From: VRUE01 sp963715625
Lineage (GTDB): Bacteria > Actinomycetota > Thermoleophilia > Solirubrobacterales > 70-9
Direction of reading: 5' to 3'
NCBI GenBank assembly: GCA_963715625.1
Contig: OY970260.1
Location: forward strand, 2,666,001 to 2,730,000
Length of the DNA stretch: 64,000 nt
Part shown: positions 25,180 to 33,236 of the stretch, in pieces
Position numbering within the stretch: the first letter of the stretch is position 1
Layout: every line of letters starts with the position of its first letter
Program-made: the position numbers and the translations under genes
Notes under the pieces: model-generated
What the model saw: the letters and a program-made list of their open reading frames with translations, nothing else
Databases searched by the model: none
What the model was told of the DNA's origin: nothing

Positions 25180-26640
25180 ATGGACTCGCTGAGGGGCTGG
25201 CTGCGCGGACTCCCGGAGCGCCACGGGCGCACGACGCTGATCCTGCTCGCGGCGATCCTGGTGGTCGGCTTCGGCCTGCGCGCCTACCGTGTGATCGAGC
25301 CGCTGCCCACGCCCGGCGACGACGCACACGCCTACTACGCCCTCTCCAAGTCCCTCTACACCGAAGGCAGCTACGGCGGCCCGGCCTTCCACGACCCCAG
25401 CGACTGGTCCCCCGGCGCCCCCCTCCTCTATGCCGCGAGCTTCTACGCGACGGCCGGCGCCCGCGAAGGCACCGCCCGCATAGTCGAGCTCCTCTTGGGC
25501 CTGGCCACCATCGTCGTCGTCTACCTGCTCGGGAGACGCATCAACTGCCGCCCCGCCGGCCTGCTCGCCGCCTTCGCCGTCGCCGTGTATCCCCCGTTCA
25601 TCCACTCCATCGGTGCTCTCTATAGCGAGCCCCCCGCCATGTTCACCCTGCCTGCCGCCGTCCTAGCCTTCCTCTGGGCGTCCGACGGCCTGGGCAACCG
25701 CCCCTCGCGCGGGTGGCGTGGGGGAAGGGGGGTCGAGGACGGACCGCGGCCCGCCCGCAGCGCCCCCCTTCCCCCGCGACAGGACCCGCGCGCCAGGTGG
25801 CTCGCGGCCAGGTGGCTCGTCCCCGGGCTGTTGTTCGGCCTGACAGCAATGATCCGGCCGGAGTACCTGCTCGTCGGGATAGCTTTTGCGGGGCTGGCGC
25901 TGATCCGGGTCGGCCGCCAAGGCGGATGGAAGCCAGCTCTCGCCAGCGCGACACTGCTCGCCGTAGGCCTCCTGCTGCCGATCGTCCCCTGGACCGTGCA
26001 CAACCAGGTTTCCCTCGACCGCACAGTGCCGATCTCTACGGGCGGCGGCAAGGCGCTCTACGTCGGCACCTTCCTCCCGGCCGACGGCGAATACCAGCGG
26101 GTCAAGGCGACGCTCGTGCGTCGCTACCTACACAAGGAGCTGGATCCACATTCACGAGCGCTGGAGGAAGTCGACCCGGCGCCGCTCTTCGACCGGGTCG
26201 CCGAGCGCTATCCCGAGCTGCCGCGTGACCAGGCGCTCGGCAAGATCGGCAAGCAGAACTTCTCCCGCTACGCCGGCGAGGACCCGGTCCGCTACGCGGC
26301 GATGACGGCGCGCAAGACGTGGCGGATGTGGAGCGGCGGGATCGGCGAAGCGATGAGCAGCACCGCCGGGCGGGTCGTGCAGACGCTGATCGTGGCGCTG
26401 GCGATCGCCGGGCTCGGGGTGCTCGGTTGGAAGCGCCGCTGGTGGGAGTTGGCGGCGATGGCGACCCCGCTCGCGCTCGTCACCGCGGTCGGCGCCGCGA
26501 CGCTGGCGGCGCCGCGGCGCAACGAGGTGCTGATGACGCTGGTCTTCCCGCTCGCGGGCACGGCGCTCGCGCGACTGGGCGCGGTCGTATTGTCTAGCCG
26601 CGAATGGCCGTCTACGCAGGCATCTTCCCCGCCGAGCTGA
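25180..26640 (+). CDS. Membrane glycosyltransferase (PMT/ArnT-like), copy 2
   Basis: 486 residues, paralogous to the upstream gene: similar N-terminal helix, PTPGDDAHAYYALSKSLYTEG with the likely catalytic acids, SEPPAMFTLP, and PWTVHNQVSLDRTVPISTGG matching PWTVRNAVALDRFVPVSTGG in copy 1. About ten membrane helices. Residues about 176-204 are encoded by the family 1 palindrome, followed by a local duplication (ARWLAARWL). Its last 37 nt overlap the next gene in another frame. It probably transfers a sugar from a polyprenyl-phosphate donor outside the membrane. Confidence 0.8.
   Translation: MDSLRGWLRGLPERHGRTTLILLAAILVVGFGLRAYRVIEPLPTPGDDAHAYYALSKSLYTEGSYGGPAFHDPSDWSPGAPLLYAASFYATAGAREGTARIVELLLGLATIVVVYLLGRRINCRPAGLLAAFAVAVYPPFIHSIGALYSEPPAMFTLPAAVLAFLWASDGLGNRPSRGWRGGRGVEDGPRPARSAPLPPRQDPRARWLAARWLVPGLLFGLTAMIRPEYLLVGIAFAGLALIRVGRQGGWKPALASATLLAVGLLLPIVPWTVHNQVSLDRTVPISTGGGKALYVGTFLPADGEYQRVKATLVRRYLHKELDPHSRALEEVDPAPLFDRVAERYPELPRDQALGKIGKQNFSRYAGEDPVRYAAMTARKTWRMWSGGIGEAMSSTAGRVVQTLIVALAIAGLGVLGWKRRWWELAAMATPLALVTAVGAATLAAPRRNEVLMTLVFPLAGTALARLGAVVLSSREWPSTQASSPPS
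25706..25792. repeat. Palindrome family 1, copy C, in frame inside the second glycosyltransferase gene
   Basis: 87 bp (29 codons) bounded by CGCGCGGGT and ACCCGCGCG, the same orientation and protein position as copy B. Just after it, GGCCAGGTGGCTCG nearly repeats the preceding GCGCCAGGTGGCTCG, a short tandem duplication that could be an insertion footprint. Confidence 0.88.
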
Positions 26641-27671
26641 CCGCGCTGCGCGCCGCCGGGGTGATCGGCGCGGTGGCGCTGATCGCCTACGCCGTGTTGC
26701 GCCGCCGCTCGCTGCGCAACGCCGACGTCCTGATCCTGATCTTCGCCGGCCTCGGGCTGGCGGTCGTCGCCGGCACCGAAGTCGTCAACGGCCTGCTCTC
26801 CGCCTTCTCCTTCGAGAAGGGCAACGGCGGCCGCATCCTCGGCCTCGCCGTCTTCGCCATCATCGTCCTCTTCGGGCTCGTCCTGCGCGCGCTCTCCCAG
26901 GCCGCGCGCAACGCGCGCCAGCTCTCGGCCGTGCTCGAAGGCCTGGCCTGGGAGGAGTTCCGCCAGGCCGGCCTGCCGGAGCGCTTTCGCGGCAGGGTCG
27001 CCGTCCTCGTCCCCGCCTACAACGAGGCCGAGAACATCGGCCACGTGCTCGACCTGATGCCGGAGGAGGTCTGCGGCACGCCGATCGCCGTGCTCGTCGT
27101 CGACGACGGCTCCCGCGACGGCACCGCCGACGTCGCCGCCGAGCACGGTGCGGTCGTCGCCCGCCACGTGATCAACCGCGGCGGCGGCGCGGCCCTTCGC
27201 ACCGGCTACCGCCTGATGGTCGAATCGGGTGCCGAGGTCGTCGTCACGCTCGACGCCGACGGGCAGCACCTGCCCGCAGAGATGGAGCGCCTGGTCAAAC
27301 CGGTCCTCGATGGCGAGGTCGACGTCGCCCATGGCTCCCGCGTGCTCGGCCAAGCCGACCGCAACCACCTGTCCCGCGAGCTCGGCATCGTCTTCTTCAA
27401 CCGGCTCGTCTCCCTCATCACCCACACCAAGGTGAGCGACTGCTCCAACGGCTACCGCGCCGTGCGGACCACCGTCCTCCCCCAGCTCGTCCTGCGCCAG
27501 GAGCAGTTCCACACCTCCGAGTTCATGATCGAGGCGATCAAGCGCGGGATCCCCGCCAAGGAGGTCCCGATCACGGTCGAGCGTCGCCTGCACGGCCACT
27601 CCAAGAAGCCCGCCGTCGTCCGCTACGGCCTCGGCTTCGCCAACGCGATCGTCAGGACCTGGCTGCGGTAG
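26604..27671 (+). CDS. DUF2304-GT2 fusion: polyprenyl-phosphate glycosyltransferase
   Basis: 355 residues. Residues 1-115 hold three hydrophobic helices and a polar helix resembling DUF2304; from about 133 a GT2 domain runs with AVLVPAYNEAENIGHVLDL, VVDDGSRDGTADVA, the DxD-type TLDADGQHLP near 216, and a C-terminal ERRLHGHSKKP region. The GT2 part is of the dolichyl-phosphate mannose/glucose synthase type, so it probably makes the polyprenyl-phosphate sugar used by the two preceding membrane transferases. It starts inside the end of the upstream gene. Confidence 0.82.
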   Translation: MAVYAGIFPAELTALRAAGVIGAVALIAYAVLRRRSLRNADVLILIFAGLGLAVVAGTEVVNGLLSAFSFEKGNGGRILGLAVFAIIVLFGLVLRALSQAARNARQLSAVLEGLAWEEFRQAGLPERFRGRVAVLVPAYNEAENIGHVLDLMPEEVCGTPIAVLVVDDGSRDGTADVAAEHGAVVARHVINRGGGAALRTGYRLMVESGAEVVVTLDADGQHLPAEMERLVKPVLDGEVDVAHGSRVLGQADRNHLSRELGIVFFNRLVSLITHTKVSDCSNGYRAVRTTVLPQLVLRQEQFHTSEFMIEAIKRGIPAKEVPITVERRLHGHSKKPAVVRYGLGFANAIVRTWLR

Positions 27672-27705
27672 GAGCGGGGTCGGTCGGCCCTCTGCTGACC
27701 GCCAC

Positions 27706-27990
27706 TTACTTGACTCCCGGATGCCGGACCGCCGCCGGATCGGGCAGGTAGAGGTCTGCACCGCAGCGCGGACAGACTTGCACATAGAGCTTTAGTGGCT
27801 TCAGGCAGTTGGGGCACTGGCGTTCGGGTTCGTCCTTCTCGGAGCGGTAGAGGATCACGGCGATCAGGCCGAGTGGCGGCAGCACCGTGCCGATCAGCAG
27901 CCAGAGCCAGAACGAGCTGCCCTTGCCCTTGCCGATGATCGCCGTGGCCAGGCCGAAGAAGAAGGCGATGACGGGGTACTCGAATCCCAC
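27706..27990 (-). CDS. Small membrane protein with C-terminal zinc ribbon
   Basis: 94 residues. Two hydrophobic segments (about 4-20 and 27-47) are followed by CPNC near residue 59 and CPRCG near 73, a four-cysteine zinc ribbon. The stop lies 34 nt from the convergent glycosyltransferase stop; the start is 8 nt from the ndh stop, so it is probably cotranscribed with ndh. Function unknown. Confidence 0.72.
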   Translation of the reverse strand: MGFEYPVIAFFFGLATAIIGKGKGSSFWLWLLIGTVLPPLGLIAVILYRSEKDEPERQCPNCLKPLKLYVQVCPRCGADLYLPDPAAVRHPGVK

Positions 27991-27997
27991 GGGTCAA

Positions 27998-29314
27998 TCA
28001 TGACGCGCGGTCGTCATTTGGCACGCTGGCCGGGACGAATGACGACCGCAGGGGCTCGGGGTGTCCGATCGAGCCGACCTCCGAGATGTCGCGGCGGAAG
28101 GGCAGGCTGGCGGTCCAGTCGATCACCGCGCGGGCCTTGCGAGCGGCACCCGGGATCTGGCTCATGTGGTAGGTCCGGGCCATCCACCAGGCGGGGAAGC
28201 CGCGAAAGGTGCGGTTCCCTACCTTGCCGACGGCCTTGTAGCGGCCGAGGTTGACGAAGGCGGCGCTGCTGCGGTACTCGAACGGACGGGCACTGCCGAT
28301 GCCGAGCTCGGCGGCGATGTTGCGGGCGACCACCGGCCCCTGGCGCACCGCGTGCTGCGCGGTCGGCGGGCAGAGCCCGCCGCGCGGGTCGGGAGCGGCG
28401 GCGCAGTCGCCGATCGCCCAGACCGCGTCCATGCCCTTGACGCGCAGGCGCTCGTCGACCGGGACGCGGCCGCGCTCGTCGAGCGGCACGGACAGCTGGC
28501 GCAGGCTCGGGTGCGGCGCCACGCCCGCGGTCCAGACGACGGTCCGGGTGGGCAGGGTCTCGCCGGTGGCGATGCGAGCGCCGTCGGCGCGCACCTCCTC
28601 CAGGGTGGTGCCGAGGCGTATGTCGATTCCCCGGCCGCGCAGCTCGCGCACCGCGTAGTCGGCCAGCTCGGCGTCGATCTCCGGCAGGACTCGGTCGGCG
28701 GCCTCGACCAGGACCCAGCGCATGCCGTGCAGGCGGGCCCGCGGGTAGCTCTCGATCGCGTCGGCGGCGAAGTCCTGCAGCTCGGCCAGCGCCTCGAGGC
28801 CGGCGTAGCCACCGCCGACGAAAACGTAGGTGAGCAGCTCCTCCCGGCGAGCCGCATCGTCGGTCGCGTTCGCCGCCTCCAGCGTCTCGATCACGTGGTT
28901 GCGAAGCCAGATCGCGTCGGCCAGGCTCTTGAACCCGATCGCGTGCTCGGAGAGGCCCGGCACGGGCAGCACGCGCGAGACCGAGCCGAGCGCGAGCAGC
29001 AGCTGGTCGTAGGGAAGCCGCTCGGACTCGCCCTCGCGCGTGCGCAGCTCGACCGTCCTCGCCACCGGGTCATGGCCGACGATCGAGCCCAGACGCAGGT
29101 ACGTCCGGTCGAGGATCTCGCGCAGCGGCGTGACCACGTGCCGCGGCTCCAGCGTCCCCGCCGCGGCCTCGGGCAGGAACGGCGTGTAGAGGAGGAAGTT
29201 GACGTCGTTGACGAGGATCAGCCGGGTCGACTGCCGAGGCAGGATCCGCTCCAGCTCCCGCGCCGCCATCGCGCCCCCGAATCCACCACCGGCGATGACG
29301 ACGTTCCAGGCCAT
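27998..29314 (-). CDS. ndh: Type II NADH:quinone oxidoreductase (NDH-2-like)
   Basis: 438 residues. FAD-binding VVIAGGGFGGAMAAREL at the N-terminus, QLLLALGS near residue 106, the NADH-binding VFVGGGYAGLEALAEL near 165, the second FAD motif VWAIGDCAA near 294, and a C-terminal membrane-associating region. It oxidises NADH and reduces menaquinone without pumping protons, consistent with menaquinone genes in the window. Its final 16 codons or so lie in a palindrome repeated near argG. A 25-bp palindromic operator lies just upstream. A glutathione- or ferredoxin-type reductase is less likely. Confidence 0.85.
   Translation of the reverse strand: MAWNVVIAGGGFGGAMAARELERILPRQSTRLILVNDVNFLLYTPFLPEAAAGTLEPRHVVTPLREILDRTYLRLGSIVGHDPVARTVELRTREGESERLPYDQLLLALGSVSRVLPVPGLSEHAIGFKSLADAIWLRNHVIETLEAANATDDAARREELLTYVFVGGGYAGLEALAELQDFAADAIESYPRARLHGMRWVLVEAADRVLPEIDAELADYAVRELRGRGIDIRLGTTLEEVRADGARIATGETLPTRTVVWTAGVAPHPSLRQLSVPLDERGRVPVDERLRVKGMDAVWAIGDCAAAPDPRGGLCPPTAQHAVRQGPVVARNIAAELGIGSARPFEYRSSAAFVNLGRYKAVGKVGNRTFRGFPAWWMARTYHMSQIPGAARKARAVIDWTASLPFRRDISEVGSIGHPEPLRSSFVPASVPNDDRAS
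28007..28049. repeat. Palindrome family 5, copy 1 (within the 3' end of ndh)
   Basis: Arms GCGGTCGTCATT (28007-28018) and AATGACGACCGC (28038-28049) pair perfectly over 12 bp with a 19-nt loop. The same arms recur at 58560-58602 at the start of argG. It overlaps the last codons of ndh, so the enzyme's C-terminal tail is encoded by the repeat. Confidence 0.75.
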
Positions 29315-29328
29315 GTGCCCAACTTAGC

Positions 29329-29353
29329 ACTTTGTAACAACTTGTTACAAAGT
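29329..29353. promoter_or_regulatory. 25-bp perfect palindromic operator between ndh and a divergent gene
   Basis: ACTTTGTAACAA, one central C, then TTGTTACAAAGT: two exact 12-bp half-sites in an AT-rich island inside high-GC DNA. It is 15 nt upstream of the ndh ATG and 47 nt upstream of the divergent ORF, so a repressor there could block ndh. The sequence does not match the Rex-type TTGTGAA operator. The binding factor is unknown; a TetR- or GntR-like dimer would fit the symmetry. Confidence 0.65.
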
Positions 29354-29399
29354 AACGGGGGATTATCCCTTTGACGCAGGGTGACGCTATGATGCGCCG

Positions 29400-29894
29400 A
29401 TGCGCTTCTTCACCCAGGCGGCGGCCCTCGCAGGAAAGAGAGGGCTAGCCATCCTCGGGTCCGCTACGACTGTCCTCCCGCTAGCTGCGTATGCCCTTTC
29501 CCGGAACGCCGCAATCGCCGTTGCTTTTCTGCTCGGTTTCCTGACCCTGGCCGGGTTGCTGGCTGCTCATGGGTTTTGGAGAGAGCGCAATGAGGCGGAA
29601 GGCAAGCTCCGCTCCATCGAGAACACCCCCGAGTTCAAGATCGACTCGACCCTGCGAATGGCCCTGGAGCTACGAGAGACCCTGACCCATAACTACAAGG
29701 GGCTCGATCAAAAGCAGCTACGCATTCGCACGGGGACTCTCGTTGTCGAGTCGATCAAGGTGGTCGGTGAATACGCTCCCGCCTATGCCGACGACCTGAA
29801 AACGAGAGAGCTGGAGGGAGCGGGAACCACCCGCCTTCTCGATGTCGTCAACGAGTATTACCGGGTGCTGGCCCGCATCAGGAAGCAGCTATGA
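29400..29894 (+). CDS. Membrane-anchored protein of unknown function
   Basis: 164 residues; I do not recognise it. Two hydrophobic segments at about 15-32 and 36-56, then a charged helical cytoplasmic region (NEAEGKLRSIENTPEFKID and onward) without cysteines. A TATGAT -10 box (29388-29393) ends 6 nt before the ATG, suggesting a leaderless transcript. GC content is visibly lower than in neighbours. It shares the intergenic operator with ndh but is probably part of an accessory patch that includes the IS element at 30.5 kb. Confidence 0.6.
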   Translation: MRFFTQAAALAGKRGLAILGSATTVLPLAAYALSRNAAIAVAFLLGFLTLAGLLAAHGFWRERNEAEGKLRSIENTPEFKIDSTLRMALELRETLTHNYKGLDQKQLRIRTGTLVVESIKVVGEYAPAYADDLKTRELEGAGTTRLLDVVNEYYRVLARIRKQL

Positions 29895-29915
29895 GGCTAC
29901 GGCCAGCGCGAGCAG

Positions 29916-30170
29916 CTAGAGATAGCGAGGTCGCGCTGCGCCTTTCTTGTAGAAGACGAAGTGAGCATGGGGGCCGATGCCAAACTGTTCCCTATACGTC
30001 GCCCACGGATTGTCGCCGTTGCTCTTCCCGGGTTGGTAGGCAACCGGATATCGGACTTCAACGCTCTGGAGGCAACTGCGGTAGGGCAGCTCCCTCGCGA
30101 CCGCGGTCAGCACCACGAGTACGGCCAACATGACAGTTGCTGCCGCAACTCCAATCCCAAGCCTCAGCAT
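29916..30170 (-). CDS. Small exported protein of unknown function
   Basis: 84 residues from the ATG at 30170; the open frame extends to 30359 but the extra part has no protein-like character. LRLGIGVAAATVMLAVLVVL is a signal peptide or anchor, followed by a short extracytoplasmic domain with one cysteine and a basic C-terminus. The sequence is AT-richer than the core genes. Not recognised. Confidence 0.45.
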   Translation of the reverse strand: MLRLGIGVAAATVMLAVLVVLTAVARELPYRSCLQSVEVRYPVAYQPGKSNGDNPWATYREQFGIGPHAHFVFYKKGAARPRYL

Positions 30171-30245
30171 CGCCCGGCAAGCTATCGGAAACTTTGACGT
30201 TCTGTCTCTTGGCGAAGGAGACAAAACCCTCAAAGCTTCGAGGCC

Positions 30246-30459
30246 GTGGACCCGTTGGAGCGATTTGCCCTCAACATGAAGGCGCTGCGCGAGGAGCGCG
30301 GGTGGTCTCAGGAAGACCTCTCCCATCACTCCGGGCTGCACAAACACGGCGATCTCCAAGATCGAGCGCAGGGCCAGAGCCCCTCAGTTTCAGACGGTGG
30401 TGACGCTCGCCCTGACCTTCGACGTCCCGGCGGGCAGGCTCTTCGAGGGAATCCCCTAG
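30246..30459 (+). pseudogene. XRE-family regulator broken by a one-base insertion
   Basis: From GTG 30246 the frame encodes MDPLERFALNMKALREERGW, then SQEDLSHHSGLH, the first half of a Cro/C1 helix-turn-helix. At CACAAACACGG (A-run 30342-30344) the frame is lost; removing one A restores NTAISKIERRARAPQFQTV and TLALTFDVPAGRLFEGIP to a TAG at 30459. The repaired protein of about 70 residues is a complete small XRE protein. It may be a true frameshift or a sequence error. Its stop overlaps the end of the transposase gene. Confidence 0.75.
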
Positions 30460-31352
30460 TTCTCGACCAACTCCGCGTAGGGCAAAGTCTCGCCCTCAAT
30501 CATGCGAAGCAGGGTGTCGCGGAAGAGGTAGGCGTTGTGTCGGTTGTTGAAGCGGAAGGCCATCTCGTCCAGATAGGCCGGCAGATGCTTGGCCGACATC
30601 TGGTGATAGGTGCCCACCACAGAGCGCTTGAAGAGGCTCCAGACGCCCTCGATGGTGTTCGTGTGGACGATGCCCCGCACCCACTCTTCGGAGCGGTGAT
30701 TGACTTTGCGATGAGTCGTATCCCAATCGGTCATCTCGCCCCAAGAGCTGTCGGAGTCGGTGAAGATGAACTCGGCCTTGTCGTCTACGGCATCCTCGAC
30801 AAAGCCTCGATAGGAGACTTTGGACTCGCGGCCGGGGCCCTTGCGGACCTCCAGCCGGACACTGCCACCGCGCTCGATAGCGCCGAGCACCATCGACTTG
30901 TTGTCTTTAGCCTTGCCCTTCGAGCGCCTGTGCTTGCCGCCGATCCAGGTCTCGTCAATCTCCACGATGCCCTGGAGAGGCACAGGAGAGCCGTCCTCCA
31001 TCGCAGAGCGCACCCGATGGCCCAGATACCAGGCGGTCTTGTAGCTGACGTTCAGCGTCCTTTGAAGCTGCTTGGCGCTGATTCCCTTCTTCGACTCCCC
31101 GATAAGGTAGATCGCTAGGAACCACTTCCACAGCGGCAGATGGGAGTCGTGAAAGACCGTCCCCGCCGTCACAGAGAATTGGTAGCGGCATGACGCCTCG
31201 TTGCACTCAAACTGGTTGCGCTTCTCGATCTTCGAGATTGAGTCGTTGCCGCAGCGCGGGCAGCGAACTCCATCGGGCCAACGCAGGTCTTCAAGGTATT
31301 CCCGGCACTTGTCCTCAGAGTGGAACTGCTCGATCAGGTCGGGAAGGTTCAT
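30456..31352 (-). mobile_element. IS1595-type transposase gene
   Basis: 298 residues from ATG 31352. N-terminal zinc ribbon (CPRCGNDS, then CNEASCRYQFSVTAGTVF) followed by an HTH region and a DDE-type domain: EIDETWIGGKHRR (first D), FTDSDSSW (second D), and NTIEGVWSLFKRSVVG. The C-terminal FRFNNRH is typical of the family (ISXO2-like). The ORF looks intact. I could not identify terminal inverted repeats or a target duplication with confidence, so the ends of the element are not defined. Confidence 0.88.
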
Positions 31353-31356
31353 AGCC

Positions 31357-31482
31357 GTGCCTCGCCGCAAGCCCAAAGCCCGTGAGTTGACCGATGAGCA
31401 GGTTTTGAAGAAGTTGTTCCCGAAAAAAGCTCGGGAGTCTGCGAAGAAAACGGCGCTGGAGAGCCGTAAACGGGGGGCATAG
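31357..31482 (+). CDS. Small basic protein divergent from the transposase
   Basis: 41 residues from GTG 31357: PRRKPKARELTDEQVLKKL followed by a second lysine-rich helix. It starts 4 nt from the transposase ATG on the opposite strand and is followed by a strong terminator at 31606-31641. It is rich in Lys/Arg and helical, like nucleic-acid-binding small proteins, but I do not recognise the family. It could be an IS passenger gene. Confidence 0.45.
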   Translation: MPRRKPKARELTDEQVLKKLFPKKARESAKKTALESRKRGA

Positions 31483-31605
31483 GGACAGCTTAGCTGCTGC
31501 GCTTCCCTGTGTCAAGTATATATTCCCCTCGGAACGCACTTTCGACTCGCCCTTGCAAGCGACCCCATGCAGCGATAAGGTTTCGCCCAAGTGGCATTCA
31601 CATTG

Positions 31606-31641
31606 AACGGCCCCGGGGGGTACCCGGGGCCGTTTCTTTTT
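31606..31641 (+). terminator. Intrinsic terminator with U-tract
   Basis: AACGGCCCCGGG pairs with CCCGGGGCCGTT and is followed by GTTTCTTTTT. This is the only hairpin in the window with a classical T-run. It probably ends the transcript of the small gene at 31357-31482. The rest of the 31483-31796 gap shows a second hairpin (31757-31785) and no convincing gene. Confidence 0.8.
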
Positions 31642-31756
31642 GCGGCGTGCCCCTACCGGCGGCTTGCGAGCTTCGATGCGAGCGCTATCAGTGCCCGCAT
31701 CACACCCGCGTTGGCCAGCAGGACCGCCGCGGTTATGGCATCCACCTCCGTCTAAG

Positions 31757-31785
31757 CCGCGGGGGCGAAAAGTTCGCCCCCGCGG
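31757..31785 (-). terminator. Hairpin downstream of gatB
   Basis: CCGCGGGGGCGAA (31757-31769) pairs perfectly with TTCGCCCCCGCGG (31773-31785) around a 3-nt loop, 12 nt beyond the gatB stop. No U-tract. Position suggests termination of the gatCAB transcript. Confidence 0.65.
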
Positions 31786-31796
31786 AGGCGGTCGCC

Positions 31797-33236
31797 TTAA
31801 AGGCCCAGTTGCTTCTTGATCAACCGGTTGACCTCGCCCCCATCGGCGCGGCCCTTGGTCTCCTTCATCACGGCGCCGACTATGGCGCCGATCGCCTTCT
31901 GGTTGCCGGAGCGGATCTGCTCGGCAGCCTCGGGGTTGGCCTCGACAGCGGCGGCGACTATCGCCTCCAGCTCGCCGCTGTCTGAGATCTGGGCGAGGCC
32001 CTCGCGCTCGACGATCGCCTCGGGGTCGCCGCCTTCGGCGACGAGCGTTGCCAGCACCGTCTTGCCGCTGCCGTGGGAGATCTTCTTCGCCTGGACCATG
32101 CCGATGAGGGCGGCCAAGGTGGCGGGGTCGACCTTGGACTCCGCCGCACTCGCCTCTCCCCCCTCCTGGCGCAGGGCCGCGGCCAGCTCCCCGGTCACCC
32201 AGTTGGCGACGACCTTCGCCTCGGCGCCGGCGGCGAGGCCCGCGGTCTGCTCGAAGTAGGCGGCGGTCTCGGGATCGGCCGCCAGGAGCGCGGCGACGTC
32301 GGTGGCGAGGCCCAGCTCGCTCTCGTAGCGCGCCTGGCGCGCCGCGGGCAGCTCCGGCAGCGATTCGCGCGCCTCGCGGATCATCTCCTCGGTCGGAGCG
32401 ATCGGCACGAGGTCGGGCTCGGGGAAGTAGCGGTAGTCGTGCGCCTCCTCCTTGGAGCGCAGCGGGTGCAGCGTGCCGTCCTCGGGGTGGAAGTGGAGGG
32501 TCTCCTGGGACACGGTCCCCCCCGCCTCGATCAGCTCGCGCTGGCGCGCCAGCTCGGCTTCCATGCCGCGCTCGAGGAAGCGGAAGCTGTTCATGTTCTT
32601 CAGCTCGGTCTTCGTCCCCAGCTCCTCGCTGCCGGCGGGCCGCACCGAGACGTTGGCGTTGACCCGCAGGCTGCCCTCCTCCATGTTGACGTCGGAGACG
32701 CCGAGCTGGCGGACCGTCTCGCGCAGCAAGCGGGCCCAGGCGGCCGCCTCGGCGGCGCTGCGCAGGTCCGGTTCGGTGACGATCTCGACCAGCGGCGTGC
32801 CGCCGCGGTTGAAGTCGACCAGGGAGGCGCCGGAGCCGTGGATGCGGCCCGAGTCGCCGACGTGGATCATCTTCGCCGCGTCCTCCTCGAGGTGGGCCCG
32901 GTTAATGCGGACCTCACCGAGCCAGCCGTTGCTGGCAATCGGGATGTCGTACTGGCTGATCTGGTACGCCTTGGGGCTGTCGGGATAGAAGTAGTTCTTG
33001 CGGTGGAAGATCGAGCGCGGGGCGACTTCGCACTCCAGGGCGGCGGCGATCTTCAGCGCGTAGAGGATCGCCTGCTCGTTGGTCACCGGGAGCACGCCCG
33101 GATGAGCCAGGCAGACGGGGCAGGTGTGGACGTTGGGCTCGTCGCCGAAGGAGAGCTCGCAGCCGCAGAACATCTTCGTCCTCGTTGCCAGCTGGACGTG
33201 GATCTCCAGCCCGATCACCGCCTCGAGCTCAGCCAT
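31797..33236 (-). CDS. gatB: Aspartyl/glutamyl-tRNA amidotransferase subunit B
   Basis: About 479 residues from ATG 33236; a GTG at 33245 is also possible. Seen are EAVIGLEIHVQLATRTKMFC, CPVCLAHPGVLPVTNEQ, YFYPDSPKAYQISQYD, DFNRGGTPLVEIVTEPD and YRYFPEPDL, followed by the helical and YqeY-like tail domain. CxC and CxxC cysteines of the zinc site are present. With GatA and GatC it amidates misacylated Glu-tRNA-Gln or Asp-tRNA-Asn. Its start lies inside the end of gatA. Confidence 0.96.
   Translation of the reverse strand: MAELEAVIGLEIHVQLATRTKMFCGCELSFGDEPNVHTCPVCLAHPGVLPVTNEQAILYALKIAAALECEVAPRSIFHRKNYFYPDSPKAYQISQYDIPIASNGWLGEVRINRAHLEEDAAKMIHVGDSGRIHGSGASLVDFNRGGTPLVEIVTEPDLRSAAEAAAWARLLRETVRQLGVSDVNMEEGSLRVNANVSVRPAGSEELGTKTELKNMNSFRFLERGMEAELARQRELIEAGGTVSQETLHFHPEDGTLHPLRSKEEAHDYRYFPEPDLVPIAPTEEMIREARESLPELPAARQARYESELGLATDVAALLAADPETAAYFEQTAGLAAGAEAKVVANWVTGELAAALRQEGGEASAAESKVDPATLAALIGMVQAKKISHGSGKTVLATLVAEGGDPEAIVEREGLAQISDSGELEAIVAAAVEANPEAAEQIRSGNQKAIGAIVGAVMKETKGRADGGEVNRLIKKQLGL

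Noticed and set aside
30456..31352. Complete IS with defined ends
   Set aside because: The transposase is clear, but I could not find a convincing pair of terminal inverted repeats or a target-site duplication.
31653..31745. 30-codon minus-strand frame (GTG start, hydrophobic then basic) between the IS and gatB
   Set aside because: GGAG directly abuts the GTG with no spacing, there are no homologues known to me, and it is too short to support.
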